From Petrolisthes cinctipes (Eukaryota; Arthropoda; Malacostraca; Decapoda; Porcellanidae), in assembly GCA_033782935.1 (NCBI GenBank), contig JAWQEG010001550.1:62001-126000 (forward strand): a stretch of 64,000 nucleotides of DNA. Direction: 5' to 3'. The notes beneath the pieces are model-generated. The model saw only the letters and a program-made list of their open reading frames with translations. It searched no databases and was not told where the DNA came from. Position numbers and translations under genes: made by a program. Shown piece after piece: positions 1-10,448 of this stretch (positions are counted from its first letter, which is position 1; each line of letters starts with the position of its first letter).

Positions 1-251
1 AGACATTTTTGCGTCTGGCAGCCCGGTATTGTTGTCCGAGTTTCATGCTACTAATTAATATAGCCTATTTTGGGTCATAAATGCAATTCATTAACTGAAT
101 TATGCTTCAAAACATTCTTATAGAGGGGTGGAATAACATTACATAAAAGCAAATTAATGAAATATCAGGCAGAAGTTCAAGTATAGGTATCGTAATCGAT
201 ACTGGGCCAAAAATACTGGTATCGCCCATGCCCATCCCTATTCCCTTATTC

Positions 252-1473
252 CAGGGCTCTCACTTCTGAGGAAATTTCCTTAGATCAGGAAATTGGCAGC
301 TATCTAAGGAAATTTCTAAGGAAATGATTTTTTAAGGAAATTCTAAAGAAATCTGGGGCTTCAACGAGGAATAAGTTGAGGAAATTTGCAGTATTTTAGA
401 GAAATTTTGTTCATGTGACTAATTATTACTATGAAAAGCGAAAACGATAAATTCCGGGTAAGTAGATCTAGCCTGAGAAGACATGAATTAGAAGAATTTC
501 AAGCCTTCTTGGATATATCACTTAAGAGAATGTTGGCCGTAGGTCAAACACAATGGTTGTCTCTGGAGGCATGTGTCACTCACCTGCTCGAGCAGTGGGA
601 TGCACTAACATTATATTTCAATTCATAGGTCAGATACGATCCAACCTGCAGGTTCCACACAGAGAAGTACAAGCTGTTGTCTTTTTTTATCCCAGCAAAT
701 GCATTGAGTATTAAACCAGTCTCAGAGAACTGCATGTGTCAGGCTTTTCCTTTCCTAAATGAAATGTGTGACCGAAAGTCATCTGATCTTGAATGGAGGC
801 AGGTAGTATTGGATGGCCGTTTTGAGGAGGAACAGGATGCTGCTCAGTTTTGGAAAAAGCAACTAAGTCTGAAGAAGGAGCATGGTACTGGTCAACCCAA
901 ATTTCCTAACCTGTGTAAGATAGTTGGTTGTGCCCTGGCACTACCTCACTCAAATGCTGCTGTTGAGCGCATTTTTAGTCGGCTGAAACTAATCAAGACT
1001 GAAACAAGAAATTCATTTAAGACCACCAGTCTTGTAAGTTTACCTCACGTTAAAAATGCCCTGAGGAAAGATGGAATTTCCGCACACCAGTTGTCATGGG
1101 ATGATAATCTTAGAAGGGCACTTGAACACATTGAAAGCAATTAATGCAACTGATGCACTGATGAACAGTGCCAAAATATTCTGTGTGAAAAGTTCACACA
1201 CTAATTAATCAGAAAGAGAAGTTTTATTTTTTAAAATAAACATATCATCAATGTGATTTTCTTTCATTACTATATGCCTCAGAAATTTACATAAATAAAA
1301 TATTTTCACGGAAGAGTTTGAGGAAATAGAGCTCCATCTAAATTTAAGGAAATGGTCCGAGGAAATATGGTTCAGTCTAAGGAATTTTCAGGCATAAGGC
1401 CCAAGCAGAGGTAATTTCCCCCAGCAATAAATTTTTTTAAAGGAAATTCCTAGAATCATTTGTGAGAGCACTG
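252..1473 (+). mobile_element. Complete non-autonomous hAT-type DNA transposon with 8 bp target duplications
   Basis: The left end reads CAGGGCTCTCAC and the right end GTGAGAGCACTG, so the termini are near-perfect inverted repeats of the hAT class (CAG...CTG ends with a CTCTCA motif). Identical 8 bp copies of CCTTATTC flank the element at 244-251 and 1474-1481, which is the target-duplication length of hAT elements. The inner flanks are rich in GGAAATTTC-like words on both sides. The interior keeps only the C-terminal part of a transposase, so the copy is internally deleted. The perfect duplication suggests a fairly recent insertion. Confidence 0.93.
431..1144 (+). pseudogene. Truncated hAT transposase (C-terminal and dimerisation region)
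   Basis: One reading frame runs from the ATG at 431 to the stop at 1144, broken only by a TAG at 626-628. The downstream part contains LCKIVGCALALPHSNAAVER followed by a Phe-Ser-Arg-Leu motif, the typical hAT C-terminal dimerisation segment as also seen in ZNF862-like domesticated proteins. The BED finger and most of the DDE region are absent, so this is not a functional transposase. It lies wholly inside the hAT element at 252-1473. Confidence 0.85.
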
Positions 1474-1481
1474 CCTTATTC

Positions 1482-2768
1482 CCTAGTGTCGAGTCTGGTT
1501 CGCGCTTCTTGACAGTTAAGTTAGGCAAAGTTGGCCACTTCTGGTAAATTTCTTTAATAAGATATTAACCACAGGGAATTCTAGCTGTGTCGTTTTCATT
1601 TACATTATCATCGCATAATGCGTGGCATTACCAAGGATAAAACTGATAAGTGGCCCAGAATTATTCTTAATTTAAAAGTTTGATCCATTAAAAGTTCTGC
1701 TGTGTAGAACAATACTGGTTTAGTTTGTGAGATGTGGTATTGTTTGAAGTTTATTACGATGCATGGTGCAAGATGGCCTTGTAAAGTGTGGCATGGCGTG
1801 AGTTACGGTGAGTAGTTGTTGTTGTTGTTGAAGTTCCTCAAGCTGTCAGGCTGGCCAGGTAGCCCCGGTGAGTAGTTGTGATGTGTGGTATGGAGTGACA
1901 ACAGAATGTTATTCTGTGTGTGTATTGTTGTTTTCACGTATCAAAAAGGGGAGGAGGGGGTGTTCTTATCTGGAGTAATCGCAGTAGATAATAACTGCAT
2001 GTATTTATTACACAAATAAATAACAACACTTTTGTTATGGGATTAGGGCGTCTCAGCAGTCGGAACTTTTGATAGAACGTTATTCTGGATTATTTCAGCA
2101 TAACTATAGAGGTCCTGCCCTACTCGTGTTCATTCTTGCTCGTGCTCATCGCTGCTAAAATACGTTGGTTTTTTATATTCTTTCCAGCATTCGTTTAGGA
2201 CAATTAAGTCTGATACAGGTGAAATGGTTATCAAGTTACCATACAGTAAATTTGGCAAAATCAAAGGCTCCAGCAAGGGATCAAATGTCACTTAGAAAGA
2301 GAGAATTCACATTTTTATATAGAAGACTACTATGATATAGTTGTCTCGTTAGCAGATTTGAAGAGTCTATTTTTTTTCCCCCTAGGTAGGATTACAATTA
2401 GGTAATGGTAAGTCACATAAAGAGTATGCAGTTATACATTAGGTTAGCAGTTAGCTATATGATTATATAAATATATTTAATTTTGTTTTAACCTTAAAAA
2501 AGTGTGTAATGTTAAATAGTTTAGTGCAGGCTGGGATATCATGTTTATTATGCAGCTAGTCTTATTATTGTTAATATTAATCATTTTAACCTCATTCATT
2601 TTTCCTTAATGTTTACAGAACGTACCTGCATGTTCTGTTGTGATCATTATAACCAATATTTAGTGAAAATTGGTCATTTGGCTAATTCTCAGTAACTAGA
2701 GTATCCTTTAAAAAGTATAATTTTGTCTTTACATGGGCCTCAAAAGTGAGTCTAGAAGTGCTAATTAA
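1482..2768. other. Intergenic stretch without a supported gene
   Basis: AT-rich sequence with no ORF or repeat structure that I can support, apart from the short dispersed repeat at 1814-1868. It ends in a run of about 19 A at 2767-2785. Confidence 0.6.
1814..1868 (-). repeat. Dispersed SINE-like 3' tail, (CAACAA)n type
   Basis: Read on the minus strand, a GGGGCT...CCAGCCTGACAGCTTGAGG segment is followed by AACTTCAACAACAACAAC. The same block recurs at 44117-44161, 44369-44413 and 60965-61004. The (CAA)n end suggests the 3' tail of a short retroposon. Confidence 0.6.
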
Positions 2769-3244
2769 AAAAAAAAAAAAAAAAATAGGGATGACTAAGT
2801 GACAGTCGGCTGGCGGCCTCGACTTTTTAACGCGTACAGTACGTAAATTTTTAGTCTAGTGCGACGAGTCTTGAAGGAACCTAACGACTATAAAAAAAAT
2901 ACCAACGACTGCTCCCAACTCGACTTGCAGACTACCTCACGTTCAACCATGGTTCACCCGTTGAGTCGGCCTGGGAGTGGGCTGTGTGTGATCGAATATT
3001 ACCATCGCGCTGCAACAACGCAAGCATTATGACAGCGCTACAGCAGCATTATCAATTTAAGGTATCATGATAAGCTGATACTTATCTATTTACGCCCACA
3101 TATTCTCTGGGACTGGGAGGAAGTGGGAGATATAAAGAGGAAGGGAGCACCTACCGGACCCTACAGGTGTTGAGTACATCAGGGTTTACACCGACTGCAT
3201 CAGCCCTAGTCAAGTCATAAGAGCCGCGCCAGATTTTCAGGACA

Positions 3245-3537
3245 ATGGGCGTATTTTCTCGCGCTGAAATAGAGATAGTTGTTCTGTTATGGCTTCGTCG
3301 TCGCAGATGTAAGAGAAACCAAATATAGATGCTTGAACTGAACACCAAAAGGCCAGACTTTGGAAACTTCAGTCATTTATTCCCAAACTTGCTGAACCAT
3401 CAAAAGAATTTTACAACTTCTTTAGAATGACAAGTGAAAATTCCAAGAAGCTGGTGGACTTAACTGTATCATCCATAAAGAAAATAAACACTGATTACAG
3501 GCATGCAGTTGAGATTGAAGAAATTTATTTATTAAAG
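3245..3537 (+). pseudogene. PIF/Harbinger (HARBI1-like) transposase 5' exon, broken
   Basis: An ATG at 3245 opens a frame with the basic WLRRRRCKRN stretch, then LNTKRPDFGNFSHLF, then, after a one-base frame change near 3385, the segment EFYNFFRMTSENSKKLVDL. This order matches the N-terminus of PIF/Harbinger nucleases. A TAG at about 3326-3328 replaces the expected Trp codon. The frame runs into a GTAAGA donor-like site at about 3537. The stop and the frameshift mean it is dead. No terminal repeats were found. Confidence 0.65.
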
Positions 3538-4811
3538 TAAGAATTTTCTTATTGAAAATAATGGCAATAATTACAAATAGACTTACTGTATGTGTAGAGC
3601 AAAAATAAATAAAACATGAACACAGTTACTTTATTTTTGTTGGTAAGTGATGATACAACTCATTAATATACAACAAATTAATTTGTAAGGCAGAGTAATT
3701 TAATGTAAGAGAAAGTTAGAGAAAGGGCTTGCAAGCAATAATTAAACAGAAGGAAAGAGGGGACAGTTAAAAGAATGGAAAAAGGGTGGCTGGGGTACAA
3801 AAGGGCGCTATAACCTTATGTAGGCCTACTATAGACAAGAAATAACCTTACGGGGCATAAGCATGGAAACAATATGTTGCAAGATGCTTCTCAGAGGTTA
3901 GTGACTCGCTGTGACTGAAACAGAAATGGGTCCAGCCAAGGTCAAGGGAATCCCTTTACCTAGGGTCCAGCTGCATCATTAAGTGTAGAAAACGTGTGTA
4001 TTTCTCGAGTCCATGAACACTGCGTGCCTCGGTGAAGCAGGTGAGGCGACAGGACTTCTGCCGCCGATTGTACTTGAATATTATTAGTAATTATCAGGAA
4101 GGTGTAAAATATTTATTATTAGCACATTTTTCTTTCAAGCCCATGTCCTCATACATCTGTCTCGCTCTTCCTCTATACAAAGATATGCGTATAAACGTAT
4201 GTATTTGAATATGTAGGTTGCATTCTTTTTCATTATATTTATGTGTTCTTTATTACTCATTATTTATCAATATCATACCTGACGCAGGTATGATTAGTCT
4301 CAAAGATAGTTTTCTTCTTCTTCTACTTTAAAATATACCTCAACCTCGGGACTGTAGGCTGTCAGTAGCCCGTGACTCTTGCGAGGCCCCGAGATTATAA
4401 TATATTATTATATAGTGTCACACTATATAGTATAGGAAAACTGGCGGTTTAGGTGGGGCAGGAGCGGGGATTTCCCCCAAGCAGTGTTGCCACATCTGGC
4501 TTTCCAACCCATATCAATCTATCAAAAACCACAGTAAATGGAAACGTTTTCGTACAGTGGTGCACTGATTTTATAAATATAGTCTTTACATGGTGAGAGC
4601 GGGGTCAGGAAATTAATGAGGTCAATCAGATCACTTCTTTAGACTCCACAATGGAAGGAAGAACATCCCCTGCTCACCACCCACGCTGGTACCATAGTCG
4701 TGAGAAGGAAATAATTTTCTACGTAAATTCGTACTTTACAGAAGAAAATGTTCACCACGTACAAAATCCTATCACGTCTTCCTTCTACACACACGCACAC
4801 ACACACACACA
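3538..4811. other. Intergenic, repeat-derived
   Basis: No supported gene. 3745-3830 resembles the dispersed family B (GGGACAGTTAAAAGAATGG... CTGGGG... GGGCGC). 4336-4392 carries a family A repeat. A short (CA)n run occurs near 4792-4810. Confidence 0.5.
4336..4392 (+). repeat. Dispersed repeat family A
   Basis: A conserved block CTCAACCTCGGGACT... followed by GTCAGTAGCCCGTGACTC and TTGCGAGGCC. Related blocks are at 22400-22455 (minus), 23365-23420 (minus), 38150-38213 (plus) and 45876-45935 (plus), so it is a dispersed element fragment. Class unknown. Confidence 0.6.
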
Positions 4812-5198
4812 ATTAGAAAAAATACAAGAGCAGCAACAAGATGGCTACCAAGTCTAAGAGAACTAAGCTATGAAGAAAGACTAAAAAAACTAAAATTACC
4901 TAAACTAGAAGAAAGACGAAAGAGAGGTGATATGATTATGGTTTACAAATGTGTCACAGAAAAAGAAAAGATAGATATAGATAACTTATGTCAGCAAGGA
5001 ATACCTACAATGAGAGGACACAGTAAGATTTTAATTAAAAGAAGAGGAGATAAAGATGTACAGAAATATAGCTTTCCAAATAGAGTAATAGACGAATGGA
5101 ACAAATTACCAGAAGAAGTGGTGTGTGTCAAAAACATTCATAACTTTAAAGAAAAATATGATAATTGTGATTTAAAATACGGGACATTACGAGCTTGA
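4812..5198 (+). pseudogene. 3' end of a CR1/jockey-like non-LTR retrotransposon reverse transcriptase
   Basis: The open frame contains RAATRWLPSLRELSYEERLK, then KLPKLEERRKRGDMIMVYK, and near the end KYSFPNRVIDEWNKLPEEVV and KNIHNFKEKYD. This is the characteristic C-terminal region of CR1/jockey-type reverse transcriptases, ending at TGA 5196-5198. The catalytic part is missing, so the copy is 5' truncated, as is usual for non-LTR insertions. Confidence 0.82.
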
Positions 5199-5759
5199 CT
5201 CAATCCTGTAAAGATACAAATAGGTAAGAACACACAAGTCATAGCCCTTCCCTACTTTCACTGACTCTACATGGCAATACCAGTGTATATTAATTTCAAC
5301 ACATAGATAGTATTGGCATTTTAATATATACTTATGTACTGTACAGTTGTAGATGGAATACCTAAACTCAAGTAATGTGTACACTGATAAGGGAGATGTT
5401 TCAGCCTATTTATGGAGAGTGATGATTTTAGGATCGAATCCAACACAGAGTTGCCAGGAAGGAGAGATACCGACACCTCCAAGGAAGATGTGGATGCTGC
5501 AGCTTCTCATACTGTACAGTACTTCCTGGAACACCAGCGCCTAACATGTCAGATCCTGCAGCCCAAGACGTGGGGGATATTTTTTGCTTCTCATTGTTGC
5601 TGGTCACTTGGGTTAGGAGGGTGTGGGGTAGAGTGTCTGCACACAGGCAACTTTTGTGGACGACCACTGCAACTAAAATAATCATATACTGATCAGCACG
5701 ACCCCGCACACAAACCACTTTTGTGGTGACCACTGACCACAGGACTATACATGAATCAG

Positions 5760-5823
<64 letters not shown>

Positions 5824-6614
5824 GCAAATTGCTTGTTACTGTGTATTGATATTAGGATATAACCTAAGCATATTTCTTAATTATGTATAATGCGCCGTCT
5901 TGTATATCAGTTCCTAAACACAGTAGATTCATAAAATTCTTTCTATCACCCGACACGTGTGATGAGTGGCAGTGGAGTGGACGAAAAATGGACCCGTTAT
6001 CCAATTTGCTTCAACTTTTGTGGTGGTGTTTGCATATAGTGGCTCGTATGGGGGTATTCCATATACCAACGTATGGGTTCTATTCCTGATGTTATTGGCT
6101 TACCATTATAGTGGAAGTTGACCGTGTGGAGGTATTCGTAGGGTTAACTCCACTCCAAGGCTAGGGCGTGCTCCACTCCTACTCTATTCACCTTCATCCG
6201 CCCACGCCGTCAGTTTCAGTTTCAAGCCAACCCCTCTCTTTCTTGGAAGAGGAGGAGGAGGTTGGATTTCTTCTTGCTCATCCAGCAACCCTTCGCCGAT
6301 AAGATATGGTGGAAGTGGAAGAGAAAAAGGAAAAGGAAGAGGGCAGGGAAACAATGTAAGATGAAAACTATAGCCAAACGGGACATCATTGCTTCATTCC
6401 TATAATCCCATAATCCCGCTTAATCCCCAACACCGTCGGACTCCGTGACCGGATGCCACCACCATTGCATGACTCATCTCACTCCGCCCGTTGCCGCCGG
6501 CCCGCCACCGCCATCACAGCAGATACCATAACCACCACCACATCAGGGTAGACTGGTTACAATTATCTGGACGAATTGCAACGAGTTCCAGCCTAATACA
6601 CCTAATGTTGACAA
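5199..6614. other. Intergenic with an (AT)n microsatellite
   Basis: Several overlapping short ORFs exist in 5350-5730 on both strands, but none has a recognisable domain or start context. The perfect (AT)n tract is listed separately. Nothing else is supported. Confidence 0.5.
5762..5818. repeat. (AT)n microsatellite
   Basis: An uninterrupted alternating TA tract of about 57 bp. Confidence 0.97.
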
Positions 6615-7260
6615 CAGACAATCGGGTGAACAGGCTGGATTTCCCTGTCGTCCCAAGTCATGTATCATGGACTATTTATCTGCATTTTTTGACGTGGCTT
6701 TTATGACCTACATGAAACAATTTACTAACAACTTCAGGGAACTTCAGTACAACATTGACAACGTGTCAGTTTGTGATCAGTCGTATATAGATGTTATCCT
6801 GCATGGACAAACGTGACCGTTGCCGAATTGTCCTGGACGTGTGGTTAGAACTGGAAATGTTGATGTCACATGTCAGGAAACAACTCCTGAAGGACTACTG
6901 GAGCAAGGATAACTTACTCTCCTCACCGGTCTGCTGGAGGTGGGCTATAGCCTATATTCAGGGACCACTACAGCTACAGGGACATCTTTACCTACCTCCA
7001 CTTCGCTCCCAACATGGGCCCACATCTAAAAGACGGGCTGTGGAAGTTACGACCCATCCAAAGCATATTCCTGGATAACATTACAGAAGGAAGGTGATTT
7101 TTCAATGAGTCTCTGGTGCTGTTCGAGGGAAGATATGCTTTCAAACAGTATATCCCGTCAAAGAGACATAGATTTGGTCAAAGAGACATAGATTTGGCAT
7201 CAATTTCTGTGTCATCTCTGACTGCAAGACTGGATATGTGCTTAAATGTAGTATTTTACA
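6615..7260 (+). pseudogene. piggyBac-like transposase remnant
   Basis: Pieces in shifting frames line up in piggyBac order: DYLSAFFDVAFMTYMKQFTN (about 6660-6720), LKDYWSKDNLL (6888-6920), SYRDIFTYLHFAPNMG (about 6970-7020), NESLVLFEGRYAFKQYIPSK (7107-7166), and GINFCVISDCKTGYVL (7197-7244). These correspond to the LHF segment, the E-S-M-V-like segment with the KQYxPxKPH motif, and the CDxKTGY motif of the DDE_Tnp_1_7 family. Several stops, and a 20 bp duplication at 7157-7196 that shifts the frame, show that it is dead. TTAA-flanked termini were not located. Confidence 0.78.
7157..7196 (+). repeat. 20 bp perfect tandem duplication in the piggyBac remnant
   Basis: Two adjacent identical 20 bp units beginning GTCAAAGAGACATAG. 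Twenty is not a multiple of three, and the conserved reading frame changes exactly across this duplication. Confidence 0.93.
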
Positions 7261-7552
7261 GATGTGATTATCGCTAGTAACGACCCACCACGGGTTTTCA
7301 GTGAGTGTTGTGATGATCCCAATAAACTAATATTTCGGTCGCAACCACATCCTGTACACCTGCAACTACTATTATATATACACCCCTCCAGCATCTAGCA
7401 AGTTTTTCCTGCAGCAGCAAACAGGATCTTATGGTACCATTCGTCCCATTAGGAGGGGATGACCAGCTCCCCCTCCCCCATAAATGCTGGCCATCACGTG
7501 GCATGATAAGAGGCCTGTCAACATGTCCAACACCGTCAACAACGGATTGATT

Positions 7553-7740
7553 GATATTAGGCGCCGCAACAGCGAGGTCATATAGCGCCAAAAGAAGGTG
7601 GTAGATAGGTAAGACAGCAAGTAGGGAGGAAATAGAATAGAGGGACAGTTGAAGAACTAAAAGCTAGTGGCTGGGGCCGAAGGGGCGCCAAAACCCTTAA
7701 AGTATTACCCACATCACTACAGGCAATATTCCCCAACGGG
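7553..7740 (-). repeat. SINE 3' region with family B sequence
   Basis: On the minus strand it reads ...CAACTGTCCC... TTGGCGCTATATGACCTCG followed by CTGTTGCGGCGCCTAATA and AATCAATC. The same arrangement occurs on the plus strand at 47375-47512 and 59862-60150. It looks like the 3' body of a tRNA-derived SINE. Confidence 0.6.
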
Positions 7741-8083
7741 CCCCCATCAACAATGGAGAGCTGTAGGATCCTGGCTCAGTCGAACGTGGCACAGGTAATC
7801 ATATTATCCTCAAGCCTGTTGCTGTACTCGACTATATTATCAACATGAGACTAGTCGATAAAATTACACATGATTATCAGCTCTATTGATTAAATCGGAG
7901 ATAAACCTACAAGTGGTGCAAGTGTCACTTTAATGACATTACAATGTTAGACTCCTACATCCCCTACCTCCATCACCACGCCGGCTCTGAATTATCCCTC
8001 TGAGAGTATGAAAAGGAGTTAGTAGGCCTAATAAGGCAGCTGTTGAGGTAGGTACTATGCAACCACTGCAGGGCACTGGTTGG

Positions 8084-8118
8084 CTCCCTTGTCACTGGTT
8101 GCAACCAGTGACAGGGAG
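8084..8118. repeat. Short palindrome, potential hairpin
   Basis: GTCACTGGTTGC is directly followed by GCAACCAGTGAC, and the outer CTCCCT/AGGGAG bases also pair. The stem is 17-18 bp with essentially no loop. Confidence 0.85.
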
Positions 8119-8134
8119 GTCAATTGGGTTAGGG

Positions 8135-8220
8135 CAGTGGTTCTCAAACTTTTTCTGGTCGTTACCCACTTTTCATACATGACCCTTATCCATCACCCCC
8201 CCCCCCTTCGATAACTCGTA
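8135..8220 (+). mobile_element. Solitary hAT-type terminus
   Basis: CAGTGGTTCTCAAACTTTTT is the classic terminus of Charlie/MER5-like hAT elements. No matching opposite end was found, so this is a truncated or degraded copy. The right limit is arbitrary. Confidence 0.55.
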
Positions 8221-8534
8221 ACTACAGCTACTGTCTACAATTCTACACTTGTAGTACATAATATTATTTCAGTCGTCACACCCATCCTGACACCCATGCC
8301 TTAAGGTCGTACTGGCTCTAGTCATTGAATTCAGTGTCTTGTGTGTCGTGTGCTATTATGGCCTGCAGACTGCTACTCATGTACCCTCTCGTTATAACAG
8401 GACGCGTTGGAGTACTTGTTTGAAGTGATAGTGACCATTTTTATATATGAAAAAATTAGTTGAGTGATAGTGACACTCGTAGTAAATAACGATAGTGAAA
8501 CTCGTAGAATATAAGTACAATGATAGACACTCGT

Positions 8535-8537
<3 letters not shown>

Positions 8538-8575
<38 letters not shown>
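8538..8575. repeat. (TA)n microsatellite
   Basis: An uninterrupted alternating tract of about 38 bp. Confidence 0.95.
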
Positions 8576-8578
<3 letters not shown>

Positions 8579-8934
8579 ACTGTGTTACGCATTCATTTTT
8601 TGACTTGCTATGACTTCCACATTTCACTGCGGGGCATATAATCACCTCAAAATATTTTACTAACCACAAAATCAGGAACTGTAGCAGTAGAGGCACCGGT
8701 AAAGTCCAGAAAAATGGCTACACCCTGGTGCACGAACAAGGCCCAGCTCTGGCGCTGAAAGTGACCTCAATTCAACTACTTTATATCTTATCTCCACAAC
8801 CAGGAGACGTAAAGTGATTTGGTTGGTCTCAAAAGAAAGACTGAAATTTAAGTTTATAGGCATTGTTGTTTTGGAGTAGAGATAAACTGAAATAGAGTGA
8901 ATCAAATAATTAGGCTGGTTAATAAAATACTCTC

Positions 8935-9460
8935 ACATATCACGATACAGTAGGTGATGCAGGGGATCAAAAGTGGTCAATTGTGGGACAATACATAATG
9001 TAATGGAGGAGTGTGCCAGAGTTGGGAGCTTGACAGAGTTTGCACACAGTCTGGTCTGCAGGATACCGCCTAACAACCTCCCATCTGGAGTGATATCCAT
9101 TCTGATACGAGCAAAGGCAACATCACAGCGGCGAGTGAGGGTGGGACTCCTACCATACAGGTGTTCCACTGCACTGTACCAGTCATAGTGAGGGATGGAG
9201 TAACTTTATAGCAGGTCGTTCAGAGTCAGTGTGTGGTCTCATGTCCTCCCTTGTTTCATCGCGTAGAATTCTTTTAACTAAACTTTTGGAGACAGGGAGA
9301 CGAACAGTAGGGTCAGATTGGTGGCACACACTTATGGCCAGTCTATCAACATGAGCAGGGATCCACATGAAAGAGACACAGGTGGCAAGGATGTTGGCAC
9401 GGTGGAGATGATGGTGTAGGCAGAGACGAAAGGGGAAGGGTGAGGTGGAGGCCTTAAACT
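8935..9460 (-). pseudogene. Non-LTR retrotransposon ORF2 fragment, RNase H and C-terminal region
   Basis: On the minus strand the fragment starts with LHRANILATCVSFMWIPAHV, where WIPAHV corresponds to the W-x-P-x-H-V motif of the retrotransposon RNase H domain. It continues DRLAISVCHQSDPTVRLPVS and, after frame changes near 9180, LTRRCDVAFARIRMDITPDG with LC-A-N and TLAH segments typical of the Cys/His region downstream of RNase H. Frameshifts show that it is a decayed copy. Confidence 0.72.
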
Positions 9461-10448
9461 CGTATATTATATGTGTTTTCGCCTCCTTCGTTGACAGACG
9501 GAAACGGGGCAGAGGTGACTCATCTGTCCTACCAGAGCATTTTATGGTTTTTGTTCGAGGAGTTATATTCCATGCAGTTAGTTGGCCTCAAGTTCACAAT
9601 CAGAAATATCTCATAATTTTATAAGTAAATTTAAGTAAATTTGCTATTGCTTAATTGTAAGCTATTATTTCATGATTCCCCAAAATAATATGCCAGGACA
9701 CAGACTACCTCAGTATATGAGTGGATGATCTGTTTTGTTGCATTGTTTGTTGGAGGAATAGTAGCCATCATTGAATTCACTCAAAATATATGTTCCCATT
9801 AATAGGTGTGTGTGAGTAGTAGTAATATGTAACTTTGTATACCAGATATTTTTTAAGCAATATAATTATGCTGTATACAAACTCTTAATCTAAAATATTT
9901 ATCTTCCCAACAGGCTCTGCTTCTACTATCTCCAGTCCTGCAGACACGATCGTCAATTTAGGCTACAGTAGTGTTGTGTAACATTTTGAAACAGAATCTT
10001 ATGAACAATTACGATTCTACTGTAATAAGGAACCTACAGTAATTATAACAAAAAAATATCAACACAGGGAAACCAAACCGAAAAAACAGTACTGTATAGG
10101 CTATAAAAAAATATCTGCAGGATGAAACAGGGAAAGCTATTCATAATGACACTAAAGACAACAGATACCAGTAACAGCATTGACTAAAGAAACATGTACT
10201 TCATTACATAAAAATTATTCAATATTTATGATCATCTCCAACTTTTGAAGTTTGGAAGACTTGACGGCAATTTTGTGATACGTATTCATTGATATAATAA
10301 TATTTATGTGCATTAGGTTATGCTCAAGATTTCAATATGACTTTAAAATCCTCTGTCATCATTCGAGAAATACGAAAATAATCTGGGTATTCAATAAGTA
10401 TGCAAATAGAAAATACTATTAAGGTGCATACGTTTGATACTGTCCACA
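9461..10448. other. Upstream region of the NACHT gene
   Basis: AT-rich with no recognised coding sequence. A CTTCCCAACAG acceptor-like site lies near 9903-9913, but no upstream exon could be supported, so the promoter and 5' UTR of the NACHT gene remain undefined. Confidence 0.45.

Larger units (their letters stand above)
7741..8934. other. Intergenic, no supported gene
   Basis: Contains a perfect-stem palindrome at 8084-8118, a lone hAT-type terminus at 8135 and a (TA)n tract at 8538-8575. ORFs here are random or microsatellite encoded. Confidence 0.5.

Noticed and set aside
5412..5733. Overlapping ORFs of 89 and 101 residues as a possible exon
   Set aside because: No domain, no splice support, and both strands are equally open.
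10434..10448. NACHT protein starting at TTG 10434 (960 residues)
   Set aside because: A eukaryotic gene should start at ATG; the first in-frame ATG is at 10449.
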